Source: CALUOB01 sp944322305 (lineage in GTDB: Bacteria; Actinomycetota; Coriobacteriia; Coriobacteriales; Coriobacteriaceae). From it: DNA of 64,000 bases. The stretch lies in assembly GCA_963931605.1 (NCBI GenBank), contig OZ007031.1:1674001-1738000 (forward strand), read 5' to 3'. Below, one piece after another: positions 37,101 through 45,544 of the stretch. Numbering within the stretch: the stretch's first letter is position 1; the number at the start of each line of letters is the position of its first letter. Under the pieces are notes generated by a model that had not been told where the DNA came from, did not search any database, and worked only from the letters and a program-made list of their open reading frames with translations. Made by a program: the position numbers and the translations under genes.

Positions 37101-38008
37101 ACAAAAGGCAGGAGATCGCCGATCCCGTGGCGCCAAACGTGGTGGAGAACGGTGACGGGGCCAACACCTCCGCGGTCAGCATCTCGGACGACGGCCTCTT
37201 CGACTACGCGCTCGATTTCCGCTCAACTGCCTCCACCTGGGTTGACGAGTTCACCGTTACCGATACGATCGACGCGGCTGAGCAGAACATCGCCGTGCTG
37301 CAAGCCGTCACCACGCCGCAGGCCTGCGAGGATTACGACGGCCTCATGAACGTGTGGTACACCACCAACAAGACCGACCCGCTGTTCCTTGATCCGTCCC
37401 TCGCCAACGCAACGCATGACGACGGGCATAAAAATCCCTGGATAGACGGAAAACGCATGCTGGATTATCAGGGCTGGGTGCTTTGGAGACAGAATGTCTC
37501 CGCAACGAACGCGCAGCGCCTTGAGGTGTCCGAGCTCGGGCTTGAAGAGGGTGAGCGCATAACCGGCGTGCGCTTTGAGTACGGACGGGTTGAGAAGGGC
37601 TTTACCACCCGCGTAGGCCAGTGGGACCGGGAAGATCTTAAATACGCCCATGACGACGAGGACAACGTGCTCAGCACGCATAGCGAGACGTTCACCTTGA
37701 ACGCAGCAAGCGAAGGCAGCGTGCCGGTTGCGGAAACGATCACGTACGCACCTGCCGTCCTGCACATGCGCGCTACCGACCGCTATGTTTCGGACATCAC
37801 GCTTGCCAACGATGCGGATGTCGACCTGTTCCGCAACGGTGGAGGAGACAAGCTCGAGGATCATGACGACGACCACGTTGAGCAAACCGCAGGCAGCGCA
37901 GAGGTGCCGCTGTTCCAGACGGGAACCTTCCCCATCGTTGCGGGAACCGCCGGTATAGCTTGCATCGTCCTTATCGTCGCCTGGCTCTCGCGACCGCGCT
38001 ACCCATGA
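34142..38008 (+). CDS. Thioester-domain surface adhesin with SpaA/Cna_B repeats
   Basis: 1,288 residues. A signal-anchor lies at ~38-60. Residues ~65-220 look like a thioester adhesion domain: Cys93 in IGYCIERPKYAP and Gln143 in DDEAQAATILACWML are placed to form the internal Cys-Gln bond that attaches covalently to host surfaces. At least six SpaA/Cna_B-type beta domains follow, with repeated YAVETKAPKGF / RETKAPAGYL motifs and likely isopeptide bonds. The C-terminus has PLFQTG, a hydrophobic helix and RPRYP, a non-standard sortase signal. The ATG at 34142 follows AAGGAGGAGTC, 40 codons inside the longer frame. The next gene, a sortase, overlaps its stop (ATGA). Confidence 0.88.
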   Translation: MSLRQPSPAFTGKDPAPPGASKHAASSVRRPAASAQGLGALIVAAILSLLVCCALPQRAAAIDGSKTFYYPVDRVLYTLLGTIEDDNGAIGYCIERPKYAPAEGGTEYRSFEYATGSWAYLAEHAYPYTTTFGGVELDDDEAQAATILACWMLPGDMDLDGSYWSPTAERYLNFQDMAVAVGNKDDVARVFAAAAALVTEARAHEDWPQNNAQIWYVSSGMQKILYLPPQVTVTFTKTSVDAAATIGNSSYALEGAEYDIFLAENDELVTHVVTDKDGKASVKLLVNTNYYAVETKAPKGFLLDRERVSFSTTTEVSSVDLADKPASVMLRIQKADAATGGRAQRGCSLAGATFEVTYQKDGETQRKTITTDDNGAASLAGLPLGTVTVRETKAPAGYLVNSAPITLTASADAVNDAGVVELAPAESIKETPVAFDLEIAKYLGPGSATSSQVEHAGAGVAFDIISNTTGKTVGTIVTNDQGVADTASDPSRWFGEGTRAEGIAGALPYDPKGYTVHEQEKTVPQGFKHIDDWVIEPEDQLNGAKLQYIVSNQRLTSRLQVVKKDAETGAVIPLAGFTFQVLGEDKQPITQETWYPAHAELSSFTTDETGTVTLPEPLTTGTYYLHETKATAPYLIGKDLTFTIDAENASGEDPLVVIAYEDKQATGRAVITKRADKTRELLAGAVFDVVAQQDVVAPDGTVQAAKNEVVTQVTTGDNGMAVVDGLGLGSGSATYAFVERTPPKGYQLDATAHPFTVCYADDTTPVVDAHVEVSNTPTRITIDKHVAGTDEALSDATFELWQSEEAEKQLAGGKEVTELPDKRTTVATGTTNAQGKLTWEGVKPGTYFFCETKTHAGFVVDPTIRTFTVSAEGTISGEGFGADSALALENDYTKIDVSKRDITNEEEVPGATLSILDKDGNVIETWVSQTEPHRIERLPPGTYTLVEKITPQTYDEGNEVVFTVEETGEVQPVTFYDEPIEIAGEIDKRQEIADPVAPNVVENGDGANTSAVSISDDGLFDYALDFRSTASTWVDEFTVTDTIDAAEQNIAVLQAVTTPQACEDYDGLMNVWYTTNKTDPLFLDPSLANATHDDGHKNPWIDGKRMLDYQGWVLWRQNVSATNAQRLEVSELGLEEGERITGVRFEYGRVEKGFTTRVGQWDREDLKYAHDDEDNVLSTHSETFTLNAASEGSVPVAETITYAPAVLHMRATDRYVSDITLANDADVDLFRNGGGDKLEDHDDDHVEQTAGSAEVPLFQTGTFPIVAGTAGIACIVLIVAWLSRPRYP

Positions 38009-38775
38009 GGACCAAAACAAGGCGGGCGCTGCGGCGACGCGCGCTCGCCTGCCTTTTCGTTGCTATGCTCGTGCTTGCCGTAGGAATGGAAAGCGCTGTG
38101 TACGAACTGGCAAGCGCAGCGCGTTACCACAGCTTGGTGAGTGATGATGACGTGGTAGAAAGCGCATCCGGCGCGTCTGAGGACGGCGGCGCCCCGCGAT
38201 GGGAAGACCTTCTCGCACAGAACGAGGATGTGATCGGGTTGCTCAGCGTCGCAGGCACCGGCATCCGCTATCCGGTGGTCAAACCGCAGGGCAATAAAGC
38301 CGCCGACTATTACCTGTCGCACGACTTTTGGGGTAACCGCAACGCCCTCGGCTGCCCTTTCGCCGATACCCGTGCACCGGCCGCCTGGCAGCACCTCATC
38401 GTATACGCGCATCGCGCGCAGGCGCCCGGCGTGATGTTCCACGACATCGCCCGCGCCGACACCCCGCAGGTGTTCGAACAGATCGGTACGCTCACCTGGG
38501 AGGATGCAAACGGATCAACGCAGACCTTCGAGGCGCTGTGCAGCCTGTGCGTAGAGCGCACCTTCGCCGCCATCCAAACCTTCTCATGGGAATCAGCCGG
38601 CGCGCTGCAGCGGTGGCTGGACACGTTGCTGAAAGAGACGTCGGCACAAAACCCGTGTGCAAAGCAGCTTTGCGAGAAGGCAACGCGGGTCGTCACGTTG
38701 GTAACCTGCACGCGCTCATCTGCTCCGCAGCTGCGAACGCTCGTGGTCTTTGTGGCAACAAGCGCCGCAAACTGA
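38005..38775 (+). CDS. Class B sortase
   Basis: A 256-residue membrane-anchored cysteine transpeptidase. An N-terminal hydrophobic helix (ALACLFVAMLVLAVGMESAV) is followed by the SrtB-like segment DYYLSHDFWGNRNALGCPF. The catalytic His is in IVYAHRAQ, Cys in VTLVTCTRS and Arg near RTLVVFV. The start codon overlaps the adhesin stop codon, so the sortase is probably made together with and dedicated to that adhesin, recognising its PLFQTG-type signal. This pairing is inference from coupling. A terminator follows. Confidence 0.87.
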   Translation: MRTKTRRALRRRALACLFVAMLVLAVGMESAVYELASAARYHSLVSDDDVVESASGASEDGGAPRWEDLLAQNEDVIGLLSVAGTGIRYPVVKPQGNKAADYYLSHDFWGNRNALGCPFADTRAPAAWQHLIVYAHRAQAPGVMFHDIARADTPQVFEQIGTLTWEDANGSTQTFEALCSLCVERTFAAIQTFSWESAGALQRWLDTLLKETSAQNPCAKQLCEKATRVVTLVTCTRSSAPQLRTLVVFVATSAAN

Positions 38776-38803
38776 TGAAACCCGCTTAACCCGTCAACGC
38801 ACC

Positions 38804-38853
38804 AAGCCCGAACGCTTGAAGCGCCACGCGCATCCTAGTGTTCGGGCTTGTTG
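38804..38853 (+). terminator. Terminator after the sortase gene
   Basis: The stem aagcccgaac with gttcgggctt, enclosing a long loop, is followed by GTT. It also faces the convergent membrane protein gene. Confidence 0.6.
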
Positions 38854-38878
38854 CACGCATCACCCTAAGGCAGGCAAC

Positions 38879-39352
38879 TTACTCCACGGTGTTTAGCGTC
38901 TCGTCCGTGGCGGCCTGTGCCTCAGAGCTGATCTCGTCATCAGCGGGGGCTTGGTTCTCCTCGCTGGTCGCAACCTCGGCGGTATCCTTCTCGGGCGTAG
39001 AGCCGATCCGGTATATCACCGCAGCGCCTATGGCGCCCAGCGAAATAGCGATGACCGCCGCGATGAGGTACGGGATCCAGTGGCGCGCGATGAACGAGAA
39101 CACGCCGACGCGGCGGGGCCCCTCGTACTCGTAGTCGTCATATCCGTCCTCGTAGCCATCGCCGTCATACGCGTTGTACAGGTCGTAGGTGCCGTACACG
39201 CCATCGGCGGGCATCGTGTTGAAGCCATCGTCCTCGATGTCACCCGCGTCTCCGCTGGTATACGCCGACGTAGGACGATAGCTCGGCTGATACAGATACG
39301 CATCCTGATCGAGCGGCTCCTCGTTCTTGAACCGCTTTCCCACTCGTGACAT
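38879..39352 (-). CDS. Hypothetical single-pass membrane protein with Tyr/Asp-rich cytoplasmic region
   Basis: 157 residues from the ATG at 39352, which has AGGTGAG nearby; a GTG three codons earlier is possible. The N-terminal ~80 residues are rich in Tyr, Asp and Gly (AYDGDGYEDGYDDYEYEG), one transmembrane helix lies at ~90-113 (WIPYLIAAVIAISLGAIGAA), and an acidic Ala/Glu tail follows. I recognise no family. It is 60 bases downstream of the giant peptidase-like gene on the same strand and may be co-transcribed. Confidence 0.65.
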   Translation of the reverse strand: MSRVGKRFKNEEPLDQDAYLYQPSYRPTSAYTSGDAGDIEDDGFNTMPADGVYGTYDLYNAYDGDGYEDGYDDYEYEGPRRVGVFSFIARHWIPYLIAAVIAISLGAIGAAVIYRIGSTPEKDTAEVATSEENQAPADDEISSEAQAATDETLNTVE

Positions 39353-39415
39353 CGCACTCACCTACCCACAGACAGCGGTACCCCGGCATTTGCGCCAGGG
39401 CACCGCCTCACACGT

Positions 39416-42400
39416 TTACGAACGGCGGATAACCTCGGTCACCACGTTGGCCACCGTCTCAACCTTGCGCGGATCCACGTTGTACGGCTCGTCCTCGTCG
39501 CAGTACGCGCAGGCAAACCGCGGACCCGCCGGATCCACGCCAGCAACGGTGATCGAGCGGAGGCTCATGTTCATGGCCACGCTCGCATCGGTTTCAACAA
39601 ACGGCATGTCAACCGACGAGAAGGGAACGTGGAAATCAGCTGACACCTGGTTGAGGAGGCCGGAGATGCGGCGGTCACCCTTGAGCTTGCGACTTTCGCC
39701 CTCGCGCATGACGATAGACGTCTCACCGGCACCGACGCACTCGAGATTGATGAGGAACACGCCACGCAGCTTGTCGCGGTGAGCGTCGAGGAACGCCTGC
39801 ATACCGGCACCCTCGTGCGCGGACGAGCCCGTCGCCACGAACCAGATGTCGTGACCGAGCAACTCGTCGTCACCCAGCGAGGCGATCGCGTCGGTGAGCT
39901 CCTCGTCAGTCAGGTCGTCGTCGAGAACCGCAGCGCCGCCCTTCCAAGCGTTGTCATCCTCGAACTTATCCCACGAGCCGATCTCGCGACCGGATGTCTT
40001 GGCGTCGAAATCGTCACCCACGCCAAGCCACTCGCTCATAGATCTTTCGTCCTTCTTCTTGCGGCCGCCAAACAGGCGCGCAAGGCCGTGCAGCGGTCCG
40101 GCCTTGGGCTTGTCTTGCTGTTGAGTCTGAGTCGGCGCATGCATGACCTCGATAGCATCCTGCTGGGCAGGTGCAGCGCCTTGCTCCTCAGCCGGCTGGG
40201 CACCCATGGTGGGAACGCGATCGGCCAGCGGGCGCTGCTGCGGGCGAGCCACCGGAATGCTGCCGGTACCGAGCGGGTCATTCGGAGCGGAAGACGGATC
40301 CGGCAGATCGAACAGGGAGGCGCGGCGCACGCCGCCCATGCCAGAGGAAGCCACCGGCGCGGGAGCAGTGCGCTGAGCATTTGCAGCAGCGGCCTGCGGA
40401 CGCTGCGCTGCCGGCACAGCGGGCGCGTCGATCTCCGCCATCATGGCATCGACCGCAGCATCCTGCGCGTCGCGCATCTGCTCAGGCGAGAAGGCCTGCG
40501 TAACGCCGAAAGCCGCCTCGGCGCTGTTGGGCACACCTCCCGCCGGGTTGGAAACCGGCGGTACTGACGTCTGATCCGCACCGCCCTGAGATGCGACAGA
40601 CTCCTCAGCCACAACCAGCGGAAGAGACGCCGGCACGCGGTGAGCGGCAGGCGCGGCCTCGTCCCCATACGCCGACGCTGCCGCAACCACCTCTGTCTGA
40701 TCGTCCTCCTCCTCGGCACACGAGTCTTCTGCAACCATCTCGACGGGTGCGCCGTCATTCCATGCAGCGCCGGCATCGGCAGCAGCATCGCCTTCAGCCC
40801 TATCGGCATCAGCGTCGTCAACACCAGCGTCAGCTGCGTCATCAACAACAGCAGCTTCCTCAGGCTCCACCGCCTCGGAGACACTCGCTTCCAGCTCGTC
40901 CTCAGCGTACGCCGTTGCCACCGGTGCGGCAAACGGGTCAGCAAAAGACATGTCTTCCCCCTCGGCCTCGCGCTCGGTTGCAACCGCCGTCGCAAACGAG
41001 TCAACGATATCCTCGGTCAGAGGCCCTTCGTCAACGTAAACCGCAGCGGCCTCAACAGGTGCGGGCTGATCCTTATCCTCCTCAACGGCCACCGCCTCAA
41101 ACGCAGCCGTCATCTCAGCCGGATCGGTGTCCTCAGGCTCCGCATCCGCATAATCAGCTTCATCCTCGACATACGCCTCGGCGCCGGCGTGCACCCAAAC
41201 GTTCTCGGTGTCGTCAGCTGCGAACTCCTCAGCTGTAGCCTCACCGTACGCTGGGCCGTCCTCTGCAGGGGCCTCATCAACAACCGCAACGTCATCGCTG
41301 CGCCAAACCTGCGTGCTGCCAACCGCAGTCTCCTCAACCGCAGGCTCATCACCCTCGTCCTCAGGCTCCGTTGCAGCAGCGGCAACCGACGTCGCCGGGT
41401 CGTGCTCCGGGGCGGGCGCGGCCTCATCCTCCGGCTCATCCTCAACCACGCCGTCGATAAGCGCCTCGGCCACGTCGACGTCGCTCTCAACCGGCTCGGC
41501 CTTCAGCAGCTCGAGATACGCCGAGAGCGGCGGCACGGGCTCGTTGTCGTAGGTGAACTCATCCGCCTGCTGATATGCCTCGGAAACCGCGCTGACCGGC
41601 GGCACGTTTGCATCCATCGATCCGGCGTAGCCGTCAGCGGCGGCAAAGCTATCGGCATCCATAACCGCCGTGCCACCCGACATAGACGGCTCGTCTCCCA
41701 ACGCGGAGAACACCGCGGTCCTCTCGATCGGCTCGTCGGCGGGCTCAGCCGGAGCAACCTCGACACCCTCGGTGGAAACGGAAGCGTCTTCGGCAAAGGC
41801 CGTGCCATTGTTATACGCGTCATCGTTGTAGGCGGATGCGGCCGGCGCAGGCTCGGCAGCCACCGTGTCGGCAGCATGCGCCTCGGCCGGTGCGGACGCG
41901 GGCGCCCGCTCAACCTCGACCGGGGCGGTCATGTCAACCGCTGGGAGATCGAAGTCGTCCTCCCAGCCGTCGATAAGCTCAACATGCTCATAGGCAGCCT
42001 TGGCAGCCGTCACTGCGGCAAGCGCATCATCGGCGGCAGGCATAGTCTCTTCAGCGGTAGCCGGAGCGGGAGTGCTCACACCCTCGCGCTCGGCGGTGGC
42101 CATCAGGCGGTCAACCTCTTCAGGCGTGGGGGCGGCAAACGCGCTTTCCGGCGCGCCGGCGGGCTGGGTCTGAGCCTGAACGTCAACATACTCCATCGGA
42201 GCAGCAGCAGGCGCCGCAGCAACCGGCTCGGCAGCCTGCTGCGCATACCTCGCGGCCGGTGCCTGCTGAGGCGCAGGCTGCTCGGCAGGAGTCTCAGCAA
42301 CGCGCGGCACCGTAAGCTCAACCACCTCGGCAACCGAACGGGCTGCACGCGCGGCACCCGCCGGCGCGGCAGCTGTGGCGACACCGGCCTGCGCAGCTAT

Positions 42401-44134
42401 AGCGGCAGACGCCGCCATCTGGCGCGCAAGCGCCTCCGGCACCTCGCGACCCGCAGCGGCGGGCTGCATCTGAGGCTGAACCGGAGCCTGAACCTGAGAT
42501 TGAGTCTGAACCGCAGCCGGAGCGGGCGTCTCGCCGTAGACAGGTGCAGCCTGCTGGGCAGTACCCGTCATGCCAACGCCAGCCGCAACCGCCGCCTGCT
42601 GGCCCGCCATCGGGTCAACCGGTGCGGCAACGGGCTGGGACGCGACGGGCACAGACCCGCCGGCATAACGCTGGTCCGCAGCAGGCTCCTGCGCGGGAAC
42701 CGTCACACCGCCCACGGGTGCGGGGGCACCCTGCGATCCAGCAGCCGGCTGCGCGTAACCGTACCCGGCAACCTGGGTCGGCGCGTTCTGCTCCGCCGCC
42801 GGAACATGCGCAACCGCATCAATGGGCGCGCCGGCACTCGGGGCAGCATCCCCGTCCTCTGGCTCGTCCTTCTTATATATATAGGTAAGCTTGCACGCCT
42901 CCGGCACCATGTGCAGCAGGCGCACGACCTCCTCGCCGTGACGCACGGGCTCACCCACCGCCTCGGCAAGGGTCATCGCGTCGGCGTCATCATCGGCGGG
43001 CACCACGCCCTCGTACGACGCAACCATCTCAACCGGCTTGCGCGGAGCCATGTGCGCGCCCGGCGCCGTAGCGCTCGCAGCAACCTGCGCGGGAGCGCCG
43101 GCCATCGCCGCAGCCTCGCGCTGCGCCTCGAGAATGTCGCGCACGTCCATCGCCACGGTCGCGCCCTCATCGGCCGCATCCTCTGCGACCGCCGTGCCAA
43201 CCGCCGGCATCGCAGCGGTTGCGCCAGCCACCGTCGCCTCGGGGCCGGGAGCGTACGCGCCGGCAACGGGCATGCCGTTCTCGTCCGTGGGCACGCCGCG
43301 CGGAATCTCGATGCCGCCGTTGTCCGCCGCGCCCTCGGCGTAGTACGGCGCGGCCTCATAGGTTGAGGCGTACTGCTCGGCCGGAATGTCATAGGGGAAC
43401 TCATTCTCACCCTGACACGGGGCCACCGCATCCATCACGCCCAGCATAGCCGCCACCGACGACTTGTTGCACACTGAGCCGGAGGTGTAGGGCAGCACGA
43501 ACTTGTTCAGGATGATGCACACTGAGTTGAACAGCGGCACCAACGCGCACACGATCCCCAGCAGCCAGAACATGATGTGCAGGGCGCTCGGGAACGGGAA
43601 GAGGTTGAGCACGGCCAGCACCGCCGGAGCCGTGCAGGCAAAGGGCATGAGCTTCACGAGCCACGGGCGCAGCGGGGCAAGCTGCGGGCGGGCGAGAAGG
43701 TCGCCGCGCGGCGAGTCGTAATGCGCCACCACCACAACCGGGCGGTTGCGCGGAGAGGCAAGCGGGCCCGTGGCCTTGTGATAGGCGATGACGTTTTGGC
43801 TGAGGCCGATGGCGCCGCGGAACGAGCCTTTCATGCGGCCCAAGCGCTCGAGGAAGAACCACACGGTGCTCACCACGCACAACAGCAGGCCGAGCACGCC
43901 CAACGCGCCGCCGATGCCAAAGAGCACCGCGCCCACAAACAGCAGAATGCCGATGAACACGGACGGCAGCTTGGGGAAGGTGGCGGCGTTGAACTCCTGG
44001 ATCTCGGGCTCAAAGCCGTGGTTGCGGAACACGTCGGCGATCTGCTCCGCCGCCTGGTGCTCCTCCTCGCTGCACGCCGGCGTGATACCGGTGTTCTGCA
44101 TCAGATGGTTCAAGTATTTCAGGGTGTTGGCCAT
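39416..44134 (-). CDS. Giant M28-peptidase-like membrane protein with a ~1,100-residue internal disordered insertion
   Basis: 1,572 residues. Residues 1-270 hold the first half of an M28 aminopeptidase-like fold: VVVVAHYDSPRGD gives His138 and Asp140 of the metal site, with membrane helices at ~57-95 and ~160-205 inserted around it. About 1,100 residues rich in Ala, Glu, Val, Pro and Gln follow, with no recognisable domain. Residues ~1425-1572 resume the M28 fold (IWFVATGSSAHEGAGMQAFL, INLECVG, VETDAS). The usual second metal Asp and the Glu-Glu pair are not in their normal form, so catalysis is doubtful. The ATG at 44134 has GGGGA upstream; 54 extra upstream codons are unsupported. Frame and stop codon are intact. 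Confidence 0.8.
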   Translation of the reverse strand: MANTLKYLNHLMQNTGITPACSEEEHQAAEQIADVFRNHGFEPEIQEFNAATFPKLPSVFIGILLFVGAVLFGIGGALGVLGLLLCVVSTVWFFLERLGRMKGSFRGAIGLSQNVIAYHKATGPLASPRNRPVVVVAHYDSPRGDLLARPQLAPLRPWLVKLMPFACTAPAVLAVLNLFPFPSALHIMFWLLGIVCALVPLFNSVCIILNKFVLPYTSGSVCNKSSVAAMLGVMDAVAPCQGENEFPYDIPAEQYASTYEAAPYYAEGAADNGGIEIPRGVPTDENGMPVAGAYAPGPEATVAGATAAMPAVGTAVAEDAADEGATVAMDVRDILEAQREAAAMAGAPAQVAASATAPGAHMAPRKPVEMVASYEGVVPADDDADAMTLAEAVGEPVRHGEEVVRLLHMVPEACKLTYIYKKDEPEDGDAAPSAGAPIDAVAHVPAAEQNAPTQVAGYGYAQPAAGSQGAPAPVGGVTVPAQEPAADQRYAGGSVPVASQPVAAPVDPMAGQQAAVAAGVGMTGTAQQAAPVYGETPAPAAVQTQSQVQAPVQPQMQPAAAGREVPEALARQMAASAAIAAQAGVATAAAPAGAARAARSVAEVVELTVPRVAETPAEQPAPQQAPAARYAQQAAEPVAAAPAAAPMEYVDVQAQTQPAGAPESAFAAPTPEEVDRLMATAEREGVSTPAPATAEETMPAADDALAAVTAAKAAYEHVELIDGWEDDFDLPAVDMTAPVEVERAPASAPAEAHAADTVAAEPAPAASAYNDDAYNNGTAFAEDASVSTEGVEVAPAEPADEPIERTAVFSALGDEPSMSGGTAVMDADSFAAADGYAGSMDANVPPVSAVSEAYQQADEFTYDNEPVPPLSAYLELLKAEPVESDVDVAEALIDGVVEDEPEDEAAPAPEHDPATSVAAAATEPEDEGDEPAVEETAVGSTQVWRSDDVAVVDEAPAEDGPAYGEATAEEFAADDTENVWVHAGAEAYVEDEADYADAEPEDTDPAEMTAAFEAVAVEEDKDQPAPVEAAAVYVDEGPLTEDIVDSFATAVATEREAEGEDMSFADPFAAPVATAYAEDELEASVSEAVEPEEAAVVDDAADAGVDDADADRAEGDAAADAGAAWNDGAPVEMVAEDSCAEEEDDQTEVVAAASAYGDEAAPAAHRVPASLPLVVAEESVASQGGADQTSVPPVSNPAGGVPNSAEAAFGVTQAFSPEQMRDAQDAAVDAMMAEIDAPAVPAAQRPQAAAANAQRTAPAPVASSGMGGVRRASLFDLPDPSSAPNDPLGTGSIPVARPQQRPLADRVPTMGAQPAEEQGAAPAQQDAIEVMHAPTQTQQQDKPKAGPLHGLARLFGGRKKKDERSMSEWLGVGDDFDAKTSGREIGSWDKFEDDNAWKGGAAVLDDDLTDEELTDAIASLGDDELLGHDIWFVATGSSAHEGAGMQAFLDAHRDKLRGVFLINLECVGAGETSIVMREGESRKLKGDRRISGLLNQVSADFHVPFSSVDMPFVETDASVAMNMSLRSITVAGVDPAGPRFACAYCDEDEPYNVDPRKVETVANVVTEVIRRS

Positions 44135-44476
44135 AGCTATCCCCGTTCGCTTTCCCATACGGCAAGCGCGCCGCCGAGGCAGCGTGCTTGTACACGTCGA
44201 AAGTATACTCGTTCCTCTTGGTTTTATACGCGCGCCGGGCCAACTTGGGGCACAAGCGCACCGTTTGCCCATCGGTTCAACCCCGCTCGCCCGCATGCCA
44301 ACACCGCTTAACCCGCGGGTGCAACGTGCGCACCCGCCATTGGCACCCGTCCCCCATGGCGCACGCCAGCCATTGGTACCCGTCCCCCATGGCAGATCCC
44401 CTCAAAGCGCGGGTGAAACGGGCTGCCGGGGTACAATCTCTTGCACCACAGACACAGGCGCGGGAGAGGAGGGCAC
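44135..44476. other. Divergent control region with a tandem 25-bp repeat
   Basis: Between the peptidase-like gene (minus) and the WYL pair (plus). Two copies of a 25-bp unit (44336-44360 and 44369-44393, 24 of 25 identical, 33-bp period) begin with gccattgg and end with catggc. They may be operator sites for the adjacent WYL regulators. Confidence 0.5.
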
Positions 44477-45544
44477 ATGCCGCAAGCGGGCAAAGGCAGG
44501 CGCGGGCGCCGCACAGCCAAGACGCGTTCGAACGAGCGCCTCATGAACCTGGTCCTGCTCTTCTCGTCGGCGAGAAAGCCGCTGGCCACAAGCACCGTCA
44601 TAGCCGACAGCGACCTGGGCTACGGCTCCGGCAACCCTGCCTCCGACCAGCGCAAATTCCGCCGCGACCGCGCGGAGCTCGCTGCGCTCGGCTTCCATGT
44701 GCGCGAAGTCGCGGGCGCGGGCGGGGCGCAGAACACCGAGAGCTCCTGGGAGCTTGACCGCGCCGCCACCTACGCCGAGCTGCCCGCCCTTCCCGCCGAC
44801 GACCTGCTCACCCTCATCCACGGCATCGAGATGCACCTGCGCCGGCCGCTGCTGCCCTACCGCGACGAGCTCGCCCGCGCGCTGGAGAAGCTGCGCGCCG
44901 TGTGCGCCCGCTCTCTCGGCACCGAGGCGGCGAGCGACGACGACAAGGACACCCCCTCCCACCAGCAGCTTCGCGCGGAGCGGCCGGCGCGCATAGCCCT
45001 CAGCATCCTGTGGACGGGCTGGCGCGAGCGGCGAGCGGTGCCCCTGCGCTACCGCCGCGCCGACGGCACAGCGTCAAAACGCCTGGTAGCGCTCTACGGG
45101 ATGTTCTCTGAGAACGGCTTTCTGTACCTGGTGGGCGCCGACTTCGCGCAGGAGGGCGCGCCGGTGCGCACGTTCCGCGCCGACCGCGTGCTGGCCGCCG
45201 GCAAGCCCACCCAGCCCTATGAAATCCCCGCTGACTTCTCGGTGGACGCCTACCGGTTCTTCTCGTTTGCCCTCGGGGCGGGCGAGAAGCACCCGGTGAC
45301 CTTCTCGTTTCCTGCCACGCTGCCTGCGGCCGAGCGGGTGCGTATCACGCACGGAGCAGGAACGCTTGAGCCGCGTGGAGAGGTCGTGCTGTGGACCGTT
45401 GAGGCCCGCAACTACGACGCCGCTTGCTCCTACGCCTTCGAGCACGCCGGGCGCGGAATGCGGCCGGTGGCCCCAACAGAGCTGGTGAGCTGCTGGAACG
45501 ATAGAATCGCCAAGGCGGTGGGTGCGTATGGCCGCGTCGGCTAG
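44477..45544 (+). CDS. WYL-domain transcriptional regulator (PafB-like)
   Basis: 355 residues. An N-terminal winged helix (~15-75: ERLMNLVLLFSSARKPLATS) is followed by a WYL domain (~165-235) and a WCX C-terminal extension. PafB/PafC-type regulators activate DNA-damage genes in actinobacteria, apparently by sensing nucleic acid through the WYL domain. The ATG at 44477 has GAGGAGG just upstream. The next gene, a second WYL regulator, overlaps its end, as in pafBC operons. Confidence 0.85.
   Translation: MPQAGKGRRGRRTAKTRSNERLMNLVLLFSSARKPLATSTVIADSDLGYGSGNPASDQRKFRRDRAELAALGFHVREVAGAGGAQNTESSWELDRAATYAELPALPADDLLTLIHGIEMHLRRPLLPYRDELARALEKLRAVCARSLGTEAASDDDKDTPSHQQLRAERPARIALSILWTGWRERRAVPLRYRRADGTASKRLVALYGMFSENGFLYLVGADFAQEGAPVRTFRADRVLAAGKPTQPYEIPADFSVDAYRFFSFALGAGEKHPVTFSFPATLPAAERVRITHGAGTLEPRGEVVLWTVEARNYDAACSYAFEHAGRGMRPVAPTELVSCWNDRIAKAVGAYGRVG

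Noticed and set aside
40640..43366. 908-codon plus-strand frame inside the giant peptidase-like gene
   Set aside because: The minus-strand protein has M28 similarity at both ends and a ribosome site; the plus frame is Arg/Leu-rich shadow sequence.
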